A stretch of 62,500 nt of DNA from Agrobacterium genomosp. 13 str. CFBP 6927 (GTDB lineage Bacteria; Pseudomonadota; Alphaproteobacteria; Rhizobiales; Rhizobiaceae), in contig LT009756.1 in the NCBI GenBank assembly GCA_900012615.1, positions 2,481,966 to 2,544,465 of the forward strand, in the 5' to 3' direction. The translations under genes were made by a program, and so were the position numbers. The notes under the pieces are model-generated. The model saw only the letters and a list, made by a program, of their open reading frames with translations. It made no database searches and had not been told where the DNA came from. Shown here in pieces: positions 1 through 7,283 of the stretch (the stretch's first letter is position 1; the number at the start of each line of letters is the position of its first letter).

Positions 1-126
1 ACGGTGGAACTGAGCGCGGCGCAGAAAAAATCGAGACGCGGGCGCAATATTGCGCTCGGCGTCCTGCTCGCCGGTCTGGTGGTGCTGTTCTACGTCATCA
101 CCATCATCAAGATCGGTTCGCATTGA
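1..126 (+). CDS. C-terminal fragment of a small CoxF-like membrane protein
   Basis: The reading frame is open from the first base and stops at TGA 124-126, so the start lies outside the window. The visible 41 residues have a basic stretch (KKSRRGR) followed by one strongly hydrophobic segment (about residues 17-38). This looks like the small CoxF-type protein that rhizobia encode between ctaB and ctaG in cytochrome c oxidase loci, where it is thought to assist oxidase assembly. The match is by eye on a short tail. The usual ctaG neighbour is absent: the next gene is on the other strand, so this may be a relocated copy or an unrelated one-helix protein. Confidence 0.45.
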   Translation, partial: TVELSAAQKKSRRGRNIALGVLLAGLVVLFYVITIIKIGSH

Positions 127-139
127 CGGCCTGACGGTA

Positions 140-262
140 AGGTGGCCCGAAGGGTCGGATGAGGGGGCAACGCCAGCGATAGACCGCACCCTTGCCCCCT
201 CATCCCGCTGCCGCGGACTTCTCCCCCTCGGGGAGAAGAAGCGGGCGGCACCCGCTCGATCC
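140..262. repeat. RIME-like rhizobial intergenic repeat with two palindromes
   Basis: Two inverted repeats sit side by side between convergent genes. The first has 14-bp arms (157-170 with 192-205) built around GATGAGGGGGCAA. The second has 9-bp arms (218-226 with 230-238) around a CTC loop. The words TTCTCCCC and CCCTCATCC are typical of the mosaic intergenic elements (RIME) scattered through Rhizobium and Agrobacterium genomes. It may also help end transcription from both sides. Confidence 0.6.
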
Positions 263-291
263 ATGTGTAACGGAGGCTAGGTGACCGGCCG

Positions 292-1032
292 TTAAGCCGG
301 TTCTTCCAGCCGGATGCTCAGGCTGCGCAGCTCTTCCGTATGAGGATGTTTGGTCCGTCCCTTACGCAGATCGCCCGCACTCAGCTGCTCCACCATTTCC
401 CCGTTGAGCATCACACCAACCTGCGGGCACAGATGCGCGATAACAGCCAGATTGTGGCTGACGAGAATATAGGTGAGGTTGCGTGCCGCACGCAGGTCCT
501 GCAACAGGTTCAGGATTTCCGCCTGCACCGACACATCAAGCGCCGAAGTCGGCTCATCGAGCAGCAGCACCTGTGGGTCGGCGATCAGCGCGCGGGCAAT
601 CGCCACGCGCTGGCGCTGGCCGCCGGAAAGCTGGTGCGGGAACCGGAAACGCACGGCCTGCGGCAGAGCCACATCCGAGAGCGCCTGCTGGATGCGCTTT
701 TCGATATTGTCCATGCCGTGCACCAGCGGCAATTCGCTGAGAATGCGGTCGATGGTCTGGCGCGGATGCAGCGAACCATAGGGATCCTGAAACACCATCT
801 GTACCTGCCGGAAGAATTCCGGCGTGCGCTTCAGCGGTGCATCCTTGCCGGCAAAGGCGATGCGCCCTTCCCAGCTTTCATTAAGGCCGGCCATGGCGCG
901 CAGGATGGTGGACTTGCCCGAGCCACTTTCGCCGACGATGCCGAAGCTGCCGCCCTTTTCCACCGAAAAGGACACGCCCTTCACCACTTCGCGGTCGCCG
1001 AACTTGATACGGAGATTATCGACGTCGATCAT
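292..1032 (-). CDS. Dipeptide/oligopeptide ABC transporter ATP-binding protein (DppF type)
   Basis: This is the last gene of a five-gene importer operon and one of its two ATPases. It carries a Walker A motif (GESGSGKS, near residue 35), the ABC signature LSGGQRQR and a Walker B LLLDEP. I chose ATG at 1032 because it overlaps the stop of the upstream ATPase gene as ATGA; the longer frame would need GTG at 1044. The length, about 246 residues, is a little short for DppF, which often has a C-terminal oligopeptide-binding extension. The gene order and the divergent dipeptidase suggest peptide or modified-amino-acid uptake, but the substrate cannot be read from the sequence. Confidence 0.85.
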   Translation of the reverse strand: MIDVDNLRIKFGDREVVKGVSFSVEKGGSFGIVGESGSGKSTILRAMAGLNESWEGRIAFAGKDAPLKRTPEFFRQVQMVFQDPYGSLHPRQTIDRILSELPLVHGMDNIEKRIQQALSDVALPQAVRFRFPHQLSGGQRQRVAIARALIADPQVLLLDEPTSALDVSVQAEILNLLQDLRAARNLTYILVSHNLAVIAHLCPQVGVMLNGEMVEQLSAGDLRKGRTKHPHTEELRSLSIRLEEPA

Positions 1033-1859
1033 TGGCTGGACCACGCTGCATCACGGTTGAGAACGGGAAGACGCTCGCGCGGATGCGTCAGCGAGGGAAT
1101 GCAGTTCAGAAGTCCCTTTGTATAGGGATGTTCGGCTTTCAGGAGTTCGGAAGCCTTCAGCTCCTCCATGACCCGGCCGGAATACATGACGGCCACGCGG
1201 TCGCAGAAATGCGAAACGAGCGGCAGGTCGTGGCTGATGAGGATAAGGCCCATACCGCGTTCGGATACCAGCTCCTCGATCAGCCGCAGGATTTCCGCCT
1301 GTACCGTGGCGTCGAGCGCGCTGGTCGGTTCGTCAGCGATCAGAAGTTCAGGATCGGGCGCGAGCATCATGGCGATCATTACGCGCTGGCCCATGCCTCC
1401 GGAAACCTCATGCGCATAGGACGAGGCAACCTGACGCGGATTGCGGATCTTCACCTGATCGAGCAGGGCAATTGCCGCTTCCATCGCGGCACGCTTGCTG
1501 CCGCCCTTATGGGCGCGCCAGGCTTCCGCGATCTGTGCGCCCATGGTCTTGACCGGATTCAGCGAATATTTCGGATCCTGAAGAATGAAACCCGCCCGTT
1601 TTCCCCGGATCTGGCGCATCTGCTTTTCACCGGCGGAAAGCACGTCGATGCCATCGAAGGAGAGCTTGTCGGCGCGGATATCGGCATTGGAAGGCAGAAG
1701 CTTCATCAGTGCCCGCGCCGTGAGGCTCTTGCCGGAGCCGGATTCGCCGACGATGCCGAGCTTTTCTGTGCCAAGCTTCATGGAAACACCACGCACCGCC
1801 TCGAAACGGCTGGTGCGGGTCTGGAATGCGATCTTCAGATTTTCGATTTCGACCAGCAT
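1029..1859 (-). CDS. Dipeptide/oligopeptide ABC transporter ATP-binding protein (DppD type)
   Basis: This is the first of the paired ATPases of the importer, 276 residues long. It shows Walker A (GESGSGKS, near residue 37), a signature region EVSGGMGQRV and a Walker B LLIADEP. The C-terminal part ends with the Y-T-K-G-L-L and P-x-L stretches typical of the oligopeptide/dipeptide ATPase C-terminal domain. The stop overlaps the next gene by four bases, and the start lies only a few bases after the permease stop, so the two are translated from one message. With the adjacent ATPase it would form the cytoplasmic motor of the transporter. Confidence 0.87.
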   Translation of the reverse strand: MLVEIENLKIAFQTRTSRFEAVRGVSMKLGTEKLGIVGESGSGKSLTARALMKLLPSNADIRADKLSFDGIDVLSAGEKQMRQIRGKRAGFILQDPKYSLNPVKTMGAQIAEAWRAHKGGSKRAAMEAAIALLDQVKIRNPRQVASSYAHEVSGGMGQRVMIAMMLAPDPELLIADEPTSALDATVQAEILRLIEELVSERGMGLILISHDLPLVSHFCDRVAVMYSGRVMEELKASELLKAEHPYTKGLLNCIPSLTHPRERLPVLNRDAAWSSQ

Positions 1860-1862
1860 GGC

Positions 1863-2765
1863 TCAATGTCCCTTCGGGTCGAGAACGTCGCGCAGGCCAT
1901 CGCCAAGGAAGTTGAAGGCAAGCGAAACGAGGAAGATGGCGATGCCGGGAATGGTGGCGACCCACCATTGTTCGAAGATGAAGCGCTTGGCGGTGGCAAT
2001 CATCGCACCCCATTCCGGCGAAGGCGGCTGCGCGCCCATGCCAAGGAAGCCGAGGCTGGCAGCGGTGATGATGATCGAGCTCATGTCGAGCGTGATACGC
2101 ACGATAAGGCTCGGCACGCAGAGCGGCGCGATATGGCGGGCAATGATGCGCCAGGCGGAAGCGCCGGTCAGGCGATAGGCCGCAACGAAATCGCTGCCGC
2201 GCACTGTCATGGTTTCAGCGCGCGCCAGACGCGCATAGGGCGGCCATGCGGTGAGCGCGATGGCGAGAATGGCGCTTTCAACGCCGGGCTTCAGCGCCGC
2301 GACGAAGGCAAGCGCGAGGATGAGGCGCGGGAAGGCCAGGAATACGTCCGTCACCCGCATCAGCACCGTATCGACGATGCCGCCGAAATAACCGGCGATG
2401 CAGCCGATGGCGAGGCCGATGGGCGCCACGAGAACGACGACGGCAATGACCATGCCGAGCGTGACTCGGCCGCCATAAAGGATGCGCGAAAGAATGTCGC
2501 GGCCAAGCTCATCCGTGCCGAACCAGTGCTCGGCGCTCGGGAAGGCAAGGCGGTTGCCGAGGTTCTGCGCGGCCGGATCGTAAGGCGCGATGAACGGCGC
2601 CAGCAGCGACAGCGCGATGAAGACGACGATGATGGTCAGGCCGATCACCGCCAGTGGGTTGGACTTGAGGTTGAGCCAGATGCGATACCGGTTTCCCCAG
2701 GCAGCCTGTGTGCGGGAATGCGGCGTCTCATCCAGAGCCCAGTTTCTGAAATTAGCTAACATCAT
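1863..2765 (-). CDS. Dipeptide ABC transporter permease (DppC type)
   Basis: Inner-membrane permease of 300 residues with an N-terminal cytoplasmic stretch, a first membrane helix near residues 35-58, a conserved periplasmic part (LGTDELGRDI-like, seen as FGTDELGRDILSR) and about five further helices. The EAA-type loop appears as A-R-A-E-T-M-x-V-R with a downstream G near residue 180. These features are standard for the DppC/OppC class. Its start overlaps the stop of the DppB-type gene as ATGA. It pairs with that protein to form the membrane channel. Confidence 0.87.
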   Translation of the reverse strand: MMLANFRNWALDETPHSRTQAAWGNRYRIWLNLKSNPLAVIGLTIIVVFIALSLLAPFIAPYDPAAQNLGNRLAFPSAEHWFGTDELGRDILSRILYGGRVTLGMVIAVVVLVAPIGLAIGCIAGYFGGIVDTVLMRVTDVFLAFPRLILALAFVAALKPGVESAILAIALTAWPPYARLARAETMTVRGSDFVAAYRLTGASAWRIIARHIAPLCVPSLIVRITLDMSSIIITAASLGFLGMGAQPPSPEWGAMIATAKRFIFEQWWVATIPGIAIFLVSLAFNFLGDGLRDVLDPKGH

Positions 2766-3781
2766 CGAACGCGGGGATCCATTACTCGGTAAAGCACGTC
2801 TGCGAGCAGGTTGAGGCCAACATAGATCAGGCCGATCAACAGGGTTGCTCCGACGACGGGGTTCATGTCCGCGTTCATGAGCGAGACGGTGAGGTATTGG
2901 CCAAGGCCCGGCCAGCTGAAGACGGTTTCCGTCACCACGGCGCCTTCGAGAAGGCCGGCATAGGTGAGCGCCAGAACCGTAACGAGCTGCACGGCGACCG
3001 TCGGGAAGGCGTGCCCCCAGATGACGGTCATGGCCGAAAGCCCCTTGGCGCGGGCGGTGATGACATATTCACCCTTCAGCGCGTCGATCATGAAGGCGCG
3101 CGTCATGCGGGTGATATAGGCCATGCTGAAATAGGCGAGAATGCAGACCGGCTGCACCATATGGGCGATGGCGTCGTAAAAGGCGTCCCAATCACCGGCA
3201 AGCAGCGTGTCGACCGTCATCAGGCCGGTGACCTGCGTGATCATGCCGTCATAGATGATGTCCTGCCGGCCTGGCCCCGGTGCGACGCCGAGGGTGGCAT
3301 AAAAGACGAGCAGCGAAATCAGCGCCAGCATGAAGACCGGCACCGAATGGCCGGCAAGGCAGACGACGCGGATGATCTGGTCCGTCAGCTTGCCCTGCTT
3401 CACTGCGGCCCAGACGCCGAGCGGAATGCCGATCAGGGCTGCAAGAATGAGCGCTGCCGTGGCAAGTTCGAACGTGGCGGGGAAGACACGGGTAATATCC
3501 ACCCAGACCGGATTGCGGGTCAGGATGGAATTGCCGAAATCACCGTGCAGGACCTGCGAGACATAATGGAAGAACTGCACGACCAGCGGCTGGTCGAGGC
3601 CCATTTCCGCACGCACGCGCACGATGACGTCTTCAGGCGCGTTGTCGCCAACCGCCGCGATGACGGGATCGACAGGCATGACGCGCCCGATCATGAAGGT
3701 GATGACCATCAAACCGAACAGCGTCAGAATGACGCTGCCCAGTATCGACGATATGCTTTTGACGCGCTTGTTCAATGTCAC
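2762..3781 (-). CDS. Dipeptide ABC transporter permease (DppB type)
   Basis: Inner-membrane permease of 339 residues. The first helix (near residues 10-30) is followed by a long periplasmic region with D-Q-P-L-V-V-Q-F, which is characteristic of DppB/OppB N-terminal domains, then about five helices and an EAA loop near T-A-R-A-K-G-L-S. The protein begins at ATG 3781, which overlaps the stop of the substrate-binding protein gene by four bases. It forms the channel with the DppC-type permease encoded next. Substrate preference is unknown; the divergent M19 dipeptidase hints at dipeptides. Confidence 0.87.
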   Translation of the reverse strand: MTLNKRVKSISSILGSVILTLFGLMVITFMIGRVMPVDPVIAAVGDNAPEDVIVRVRAEMGLDQPLVVQFFHYVSQVLHGDFGNSILTRNPVWVDITRVFPATFELATAALILAALIGIPLGVWAAVKQGKLTDQIIRVVCLAGHSVPVFMLALISLLVFYATLGVAPGPGRQDIIYDGMITQVTGLMTVDTLLAGDWDAFYDAIAHMVQPVCILAYFSMAYITRMTRAFMIDALKGEYVITARAKGLSAMTVIWGHAFPTVAVQLVTVLALTYAGLLEGAVVTETVFSWPGLGQYLTVSLMNADMNPVVGATLLIGLIYVGLNLLADVLYRVMDPRVR

Positions 3782-5373
3782 GCTTTCTTCGCATCGTGGT
3801 AGGAATTGCCCTCGGAGAGAACACCGAGTTCGAAACCGGATACGCCCTTGCGGAAGGCAGCCGTCTTCGTGGTCTGGAACATGAACACGAACGGGCTGTT
3901 CTGCATGTGCTCGCGCTGCAGGGCTTCATAAAGCTCCACGCGCTTTGCCGGGTCCTTCTCGTCACGGGCGGCTTCCGCCTTGGCGGCGAAATCGTCGTTC
4001 TTGAAACGCGAACGCCACAGGAAGGGCTTCGACTTGGCGTCGTCGCCATTGTCCTTGTTGATGTTGAAGACATCGGCGTTGGAATGCGGATCGAAATAAT
4101 CCGTGCCCCATGCGGAAAGCGCCATCTGGTGTTCGCGGGCGCGCATCTTGGTCAGAACCTGACGGTTTTCAGCCGACTGCAGACGAACCTTGATGCCGAT
4201 ATCGGCAAGGTTTGCCTGGATGGCCTGCGCCAGATCCGGGTAAGGCTGGGCGGAATAGTGATCCATGCTGATTTCGAAACCGTCGGCAAGGCCGGCCTCG
4301 GCCATCAGTGCCTTGGCCTTTTCGACATCGCGCTGGAACGGGATATCGTTGACGGCGCCCGGGAAGCCTTCCGGCTCGAAGCTCTGGTGCACTTCATGCG
4401 TCAGCGGCACGATGTTTTCCTGCATGCCCTTGTAGTCCAGCGCCCACTTGATCGCCTGCCAGACCTGCGGCTTGGCGAGGTTCTCATTGCCCTGGTTGAG
4501 CGAGATCAGAACCAGCGAAGCGATGCTCTTGCGCTCGAGTTCGATGTTCTCGTCGTTCTTGACGGTACGCAGCTGTTCCGAGGTCAGGTCGCGGGCAATG
4601 TCGATATCGCCCTTCTGCAGCATCAGAAGCTGGGAAGACGGATCGGTGACGTGGCGCAGCACGATGCGCTTGATATTGCCCTTGTAGGGGCCGTTCGGGT
4701 TGACTGTCAGCGCGACGCTTTCGCTCGGCTTCCAGGCCTGCAGGACGAAATCGCCGGAACCGGCGCTGTTCTTCTGCAGCCAGCCATTGCCAAGGTCTTC
4801 GCCGGAAGCATTGGCGAGAACCGCCTTCTTTTCGACGATCGCGCCGATATTGGCGGAGAGGCAATACAGCAGGAAGGAGATGGCGGTCGGCTTTGCCGTC
4901 GTCAGCTTCACCGTCTTGTCGTCGGCGGCAACGATGGTTGTTTCGGCATTGTCGGGCGTGAAGCCGAACTGGCTGATGATGAAGGCCGGGCTCTTGTTCA
5001 TCTTGATGGCGCGCTGCAGCGAGAAGGCCACGTCTTCCGCAGTCACTTTCGCGCCGCTGGAGAACGTCGCTTCGTCACCGATCACAAAGGTGAAGACCTT
5101 GCTGTCCGCATCGGCTTCCCAGGATTTCGCGATCACCGGATCTACCTTGGTGGAATCTTCGCGATTGGCGCGCACCAGCTTCTGATACATGTTGGAGATG
5201 ATTTCACCGCCGACGGCTTCGAAACCTTCATGCGGGTCAAGGCTCGTCATATTGTCCAGCTGCTGGGCCACCACCAGAATATCCTTGGGTGTCGCGGCAA
5301 ATGCCGGAATGCGCGCATAGGACAGGAACGGTACGGCTGCGCCGGCAATCAACAGGTTGCGTCTTGAAATCAT
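3778..5373 (-). CDS. Periplasmic substrate-binding protein of the dipeptide-type ABC importer (SBP family 5)
   Basis: First gene of the importer operon, about 531 residues. The mature part has the family-5 layout seen in DppA/OppA, including SLDPHEGF near the start and the F-S-L-Q-R-A block. I start it at ATG 5373, preceded by an AAAGGGG ribosome site. This gives an N-terminus with a twin-arginine motif (SRRNLLIAG) and a short hydrophobic stretch ending in an A-x-A site, so export may use Tat. The 238-bp region to the divergent dipeptidase gene holds the likely promoters for both. Confidence 0.85.
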   Translation of the reverse strand: MISRRNLLIAGAAVPFLSYARIPAFAATPKDILVVAQQLDNMTSLDPHEGFEAVGGEIISNMYQKLVRANREDSTKVDPVIAKSWEADADSKVFTFVIGDEATFSSGAKVTAEDVAFSLQRAIKMNKSPAFIISQFGFTPDNAETTIVAADDKTVKLTTAKPTAISFLLYCLSANIGAIVEKKAVLANASGEDLGNGWLQKNSAGSGDFVLQAWKPSESVALTVNPNGPYKGNIKRIVLRHVTDPSSQLLMLQKGDIDIARDLTSEQLRTVKNDENIELERKSIASLVLISLNQGNENLAKPQVWQAIKWALDYKGMQENIVPLTHEVHQSFEPEGFPGAVNDIPFQRDVEKAKALMAEAGLADGFEISMDHYSAQPYPDLAQAIQANLADIGIKVRLQSAENRQVLTKMRAREHQMALSAWGTDYFDPHSNADVFNINKDNGDDAKSKPFLWRSRFKNDDFAAKAEAARDEKDPAKRVELYEALQREHMQNSPFVFMFQTTKTAAFRKGVSGFELGVLSEGNSYHDAKKA

Positions 5374-5611
5374 CGAAAATCCCCTTTCGGACCTTATTTT
5401 TCGGAAAACGGTATGGGTCTGCCCCAATCCAGTCATTTTTTTTATGTTTCCCCGCGATTACCATGAGCAAACGAGGCGCGACCAATTCCAAATTTGGCAG
5501 AGCCTATGCACGGATTGCATTTGCTCCCGCCTTGACCTTTCCTCTACCAATTCCCACAAAGTCTGACGGACGCGCGCCCGCGCGGCTCCGCATATCCAAA
5601 GGTGAATGACC

Positions 5612-6652
5612 ATGACCGATGAAAAAACCGTACCCGTCTTCGACGGCCACAACGACGTGCTTCTGCGGTTATGGCGATCGGGCAACGCTTCTCCCGAAAC
5701 GCTTCTCATCGAAGGGGATACGGTCGGCCACATCGACCTGCCGCGCGCCAAGAAGGGCGGCCTGGCCGGCGGCCTCTGCGCCGCCTATGTGCCCTCGCCC
5801 AGCATGGACAAGGACGCCAACGGCGATTATTCGACACCCAACGAGGCGGATGCGCTGAAGGCGACGCTTGCCATGGCCGCCCTTTTGTTCCGGGCCGAGA
5901 AGCAGTCGAATGGCGCTCTGAAGGTCTGCCGCACGGCCGCCGATATCCGCAACGCGATAGCCGAGGGCGCTTTCGCTTCCGTCTTCCATATCGAAGGTGC
6001 GGAGGCGATCGGCGCCGATCTGGATGCGCTCCACGTTCTCTACGAAGCGGGCCTTCGCACGCTCGGGCCGGTCTGGAGCCGCCCGAACATCTTCGCTTAC
6101 GGCGTGCCTTTCCGTTTCCCCTCAACCCCGGATATCGGCCCCGGTCTCACGGACGCCGGCAAGCGGCTGGTGAAGACCTGCAACGAACTGAACATCATGG
6201 TCGACCTGTCGCACATGAACGAGCAGGGTTTCTGGGATATCGCCAAGATTTCCGATGCGCCGCTGGTGGCATCGCATTCCAACGCCTATGCGCTGTGCAA
6301 TCACAGCCGCAACCTGACGGACCGCCAGCTGGACGCCATCCGCGACACGGGCGGCCTTGCCGGCATCAATTTCGGCGTTCTGTTCCTGCGTCAGGATGGC
6401 GTGAAGAACCCGAATACGGACCTGAACGAACTGGTCCGCCACGTGGACTATATCGTCAATCGCATCGGCATCGATCACGTCGCCCTCGGTTCGGATTTCG
6501 ACGGAACCACCATTCCCGCCGCCATGAAGGATGCGGCCGACCTGCAATTGCTGGTCGAGGCGCTGCGCAAGGGCGGTTATGACGACGAGGCGCTTGCCAA
6601 GATCTGCCACGGCAACTGGATCCGTGTGCTGGAAAAGACCTGGGGCGCCTGA
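5612..6652 (+). CDS. Zinc dipeptidase, membrane dipeptidase family M19
   Basis: The protein of about 346 residues belongs to the renal-dipeptidase (M19) family, which cleaves L,D- or L,L-dipeptides at a two-zinc centre. Visible family motifs are the N-terminal metal site DGHND, an F-H-I-E-G-A-E block carrying the bridging glutamate, V-D-L-S-H-M, A-S-H-S-N-A with a metal-binding histidine, and G-S-D-F-D-G near the end. There is no signal peptide, so it probably works in the cytoplasm. ATG 5612 lies eight bases after AAAGGTG and is preferred over ATG 5606. It is divergent from the peptide importer, which suggests that imported dipeptides are hydrolysed by this enzyme. Confidence 0.87.
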   Translation: MTDEKTVPVFDGHNDVLLRLWRSGNASPETLLIEGDTVGHIDLPRAKKGGLAGGLCAAYVPSPSMDKDANGDYSTPNEADALKATLAMAALLFRAEKQSNGALKVCRTAADIRNAIAEGAFASVFHIEGAEAIGADLDALHVLYEAGLRTLGPVWSRPNIFAYGVPFRFPSTPDIGPGLTDAGKRLVKTCNELNIMVDLSHMNEQGFWDIAKISDAPLVASHSNAYALCNHSRNLTDRQLDAIRDTGGLAGINFGVLFLRQDGVKNPNTDLNELVRHVDYIVNRIGIDHVALGSDFDGTTIPAAMKDAADLQLLVEALRKGGYDDEALAKICHGNWIRVLEKTWGA

Positions 6653-6670
6653 GGCATAAATTGAGATTCA

Positions 6671-6694
6671 TCTCCGGCGCAGAAACGCCGGAGA
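6671..6694. terminator. Hairpin between convergent genes
   Basis: Perfect 9-bp arms (TCTCCGGCG with CGCCGGAGA) around a 6-base loop lie just past the dipeptidase stop and before the end of the convergent small membrane-protein gene. The T-tract is weak on both strands, so this is a probable bidirectional terminator only. Confidence 0.5.
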
Positions 6695-6710
6695 CATAAA
6701 GCGGCAGGCC

Positions 6711-7004
6711 TTAAGCCTTCGCCGCTTTTTTCTTGCCCGTCGCCCGGAAGGCAAGAAGGCCTGCGACCAGAGCAAACATCGCCCATTTCATCGGCAGCAC
6801 ATCCGCCGTTTCACTGCGGATCGGGCGAACGGTCACGGTGCCCGGACGCGATTCATAACCGGCCTGCCCGCTGGCCCTGGCGTCGTCGATCTGCTGCGGC
6901 GAAACGACCCATTCGGCACCCCGCATCTTGTCATAGGTCATGAAGCCGCCGCCCGCCACGATGGCGGCGACGAGCGAAAGCACTATTCTTGTGGGCATGT
7001 TCAT
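6711..7004 (-). CDS. Small two-helix membrane protein of unknown function
   Basis: About 97 residues with a hydrophobic segment near the N-terminus (roughly residues 5-22) and another near residues 72-88, followed by a lysine-rich tail (GKKKAAK). The middle is polar and could sit in the periplasm. Of three in-frame ATGs, the one at 7004 has the best spacing to AAGGAG. It is divergent from lpiA across a 279-bp gap, so it could share control with the low-pH-induced lpiA-acvB operon. I do not recognise the family. Confidence 0.6.
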   Translation of the reverse strand: MNMPTRIVLSLVAAIVAGGGFMTYDKMRGAEWVVSPQQIDDARASGQAGYESRPGTVTVRPIRSETADVLPMKWAMFALVAGLLAFRATGKKKAAKA

Positions 7005-7283
7005 TTGCATTCTCCTTCAATTGAAAGGAGCGTGTAGTCGCATCAAACCTCACCACCAAGCAACCGTGACGGTCAATTGGCCGCCTTTCGGAACAATCCT
7101 GCAGATCATGCATTCCATAGTTGCATTTTTGCCTTTAGACTTAGCGCAATTCAGGGATAATCGGTCACAAACTTCACATCGACACTTCATGCTTTTCTGC
7201 TAATCACATTTCCTCAACCGAAACGAATTAGCGACACATTCCTGTGGTTCGCCAACCTTGGGAACGGGCGCTGGATAAAGCAC

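Noticed and set aside
1032..2759. 575-residue plus-strand frame opposite the peptide ABC genes
   Set aside because: Antisense to two clear ABC genes with complete motifs; no ribosome site or domain.
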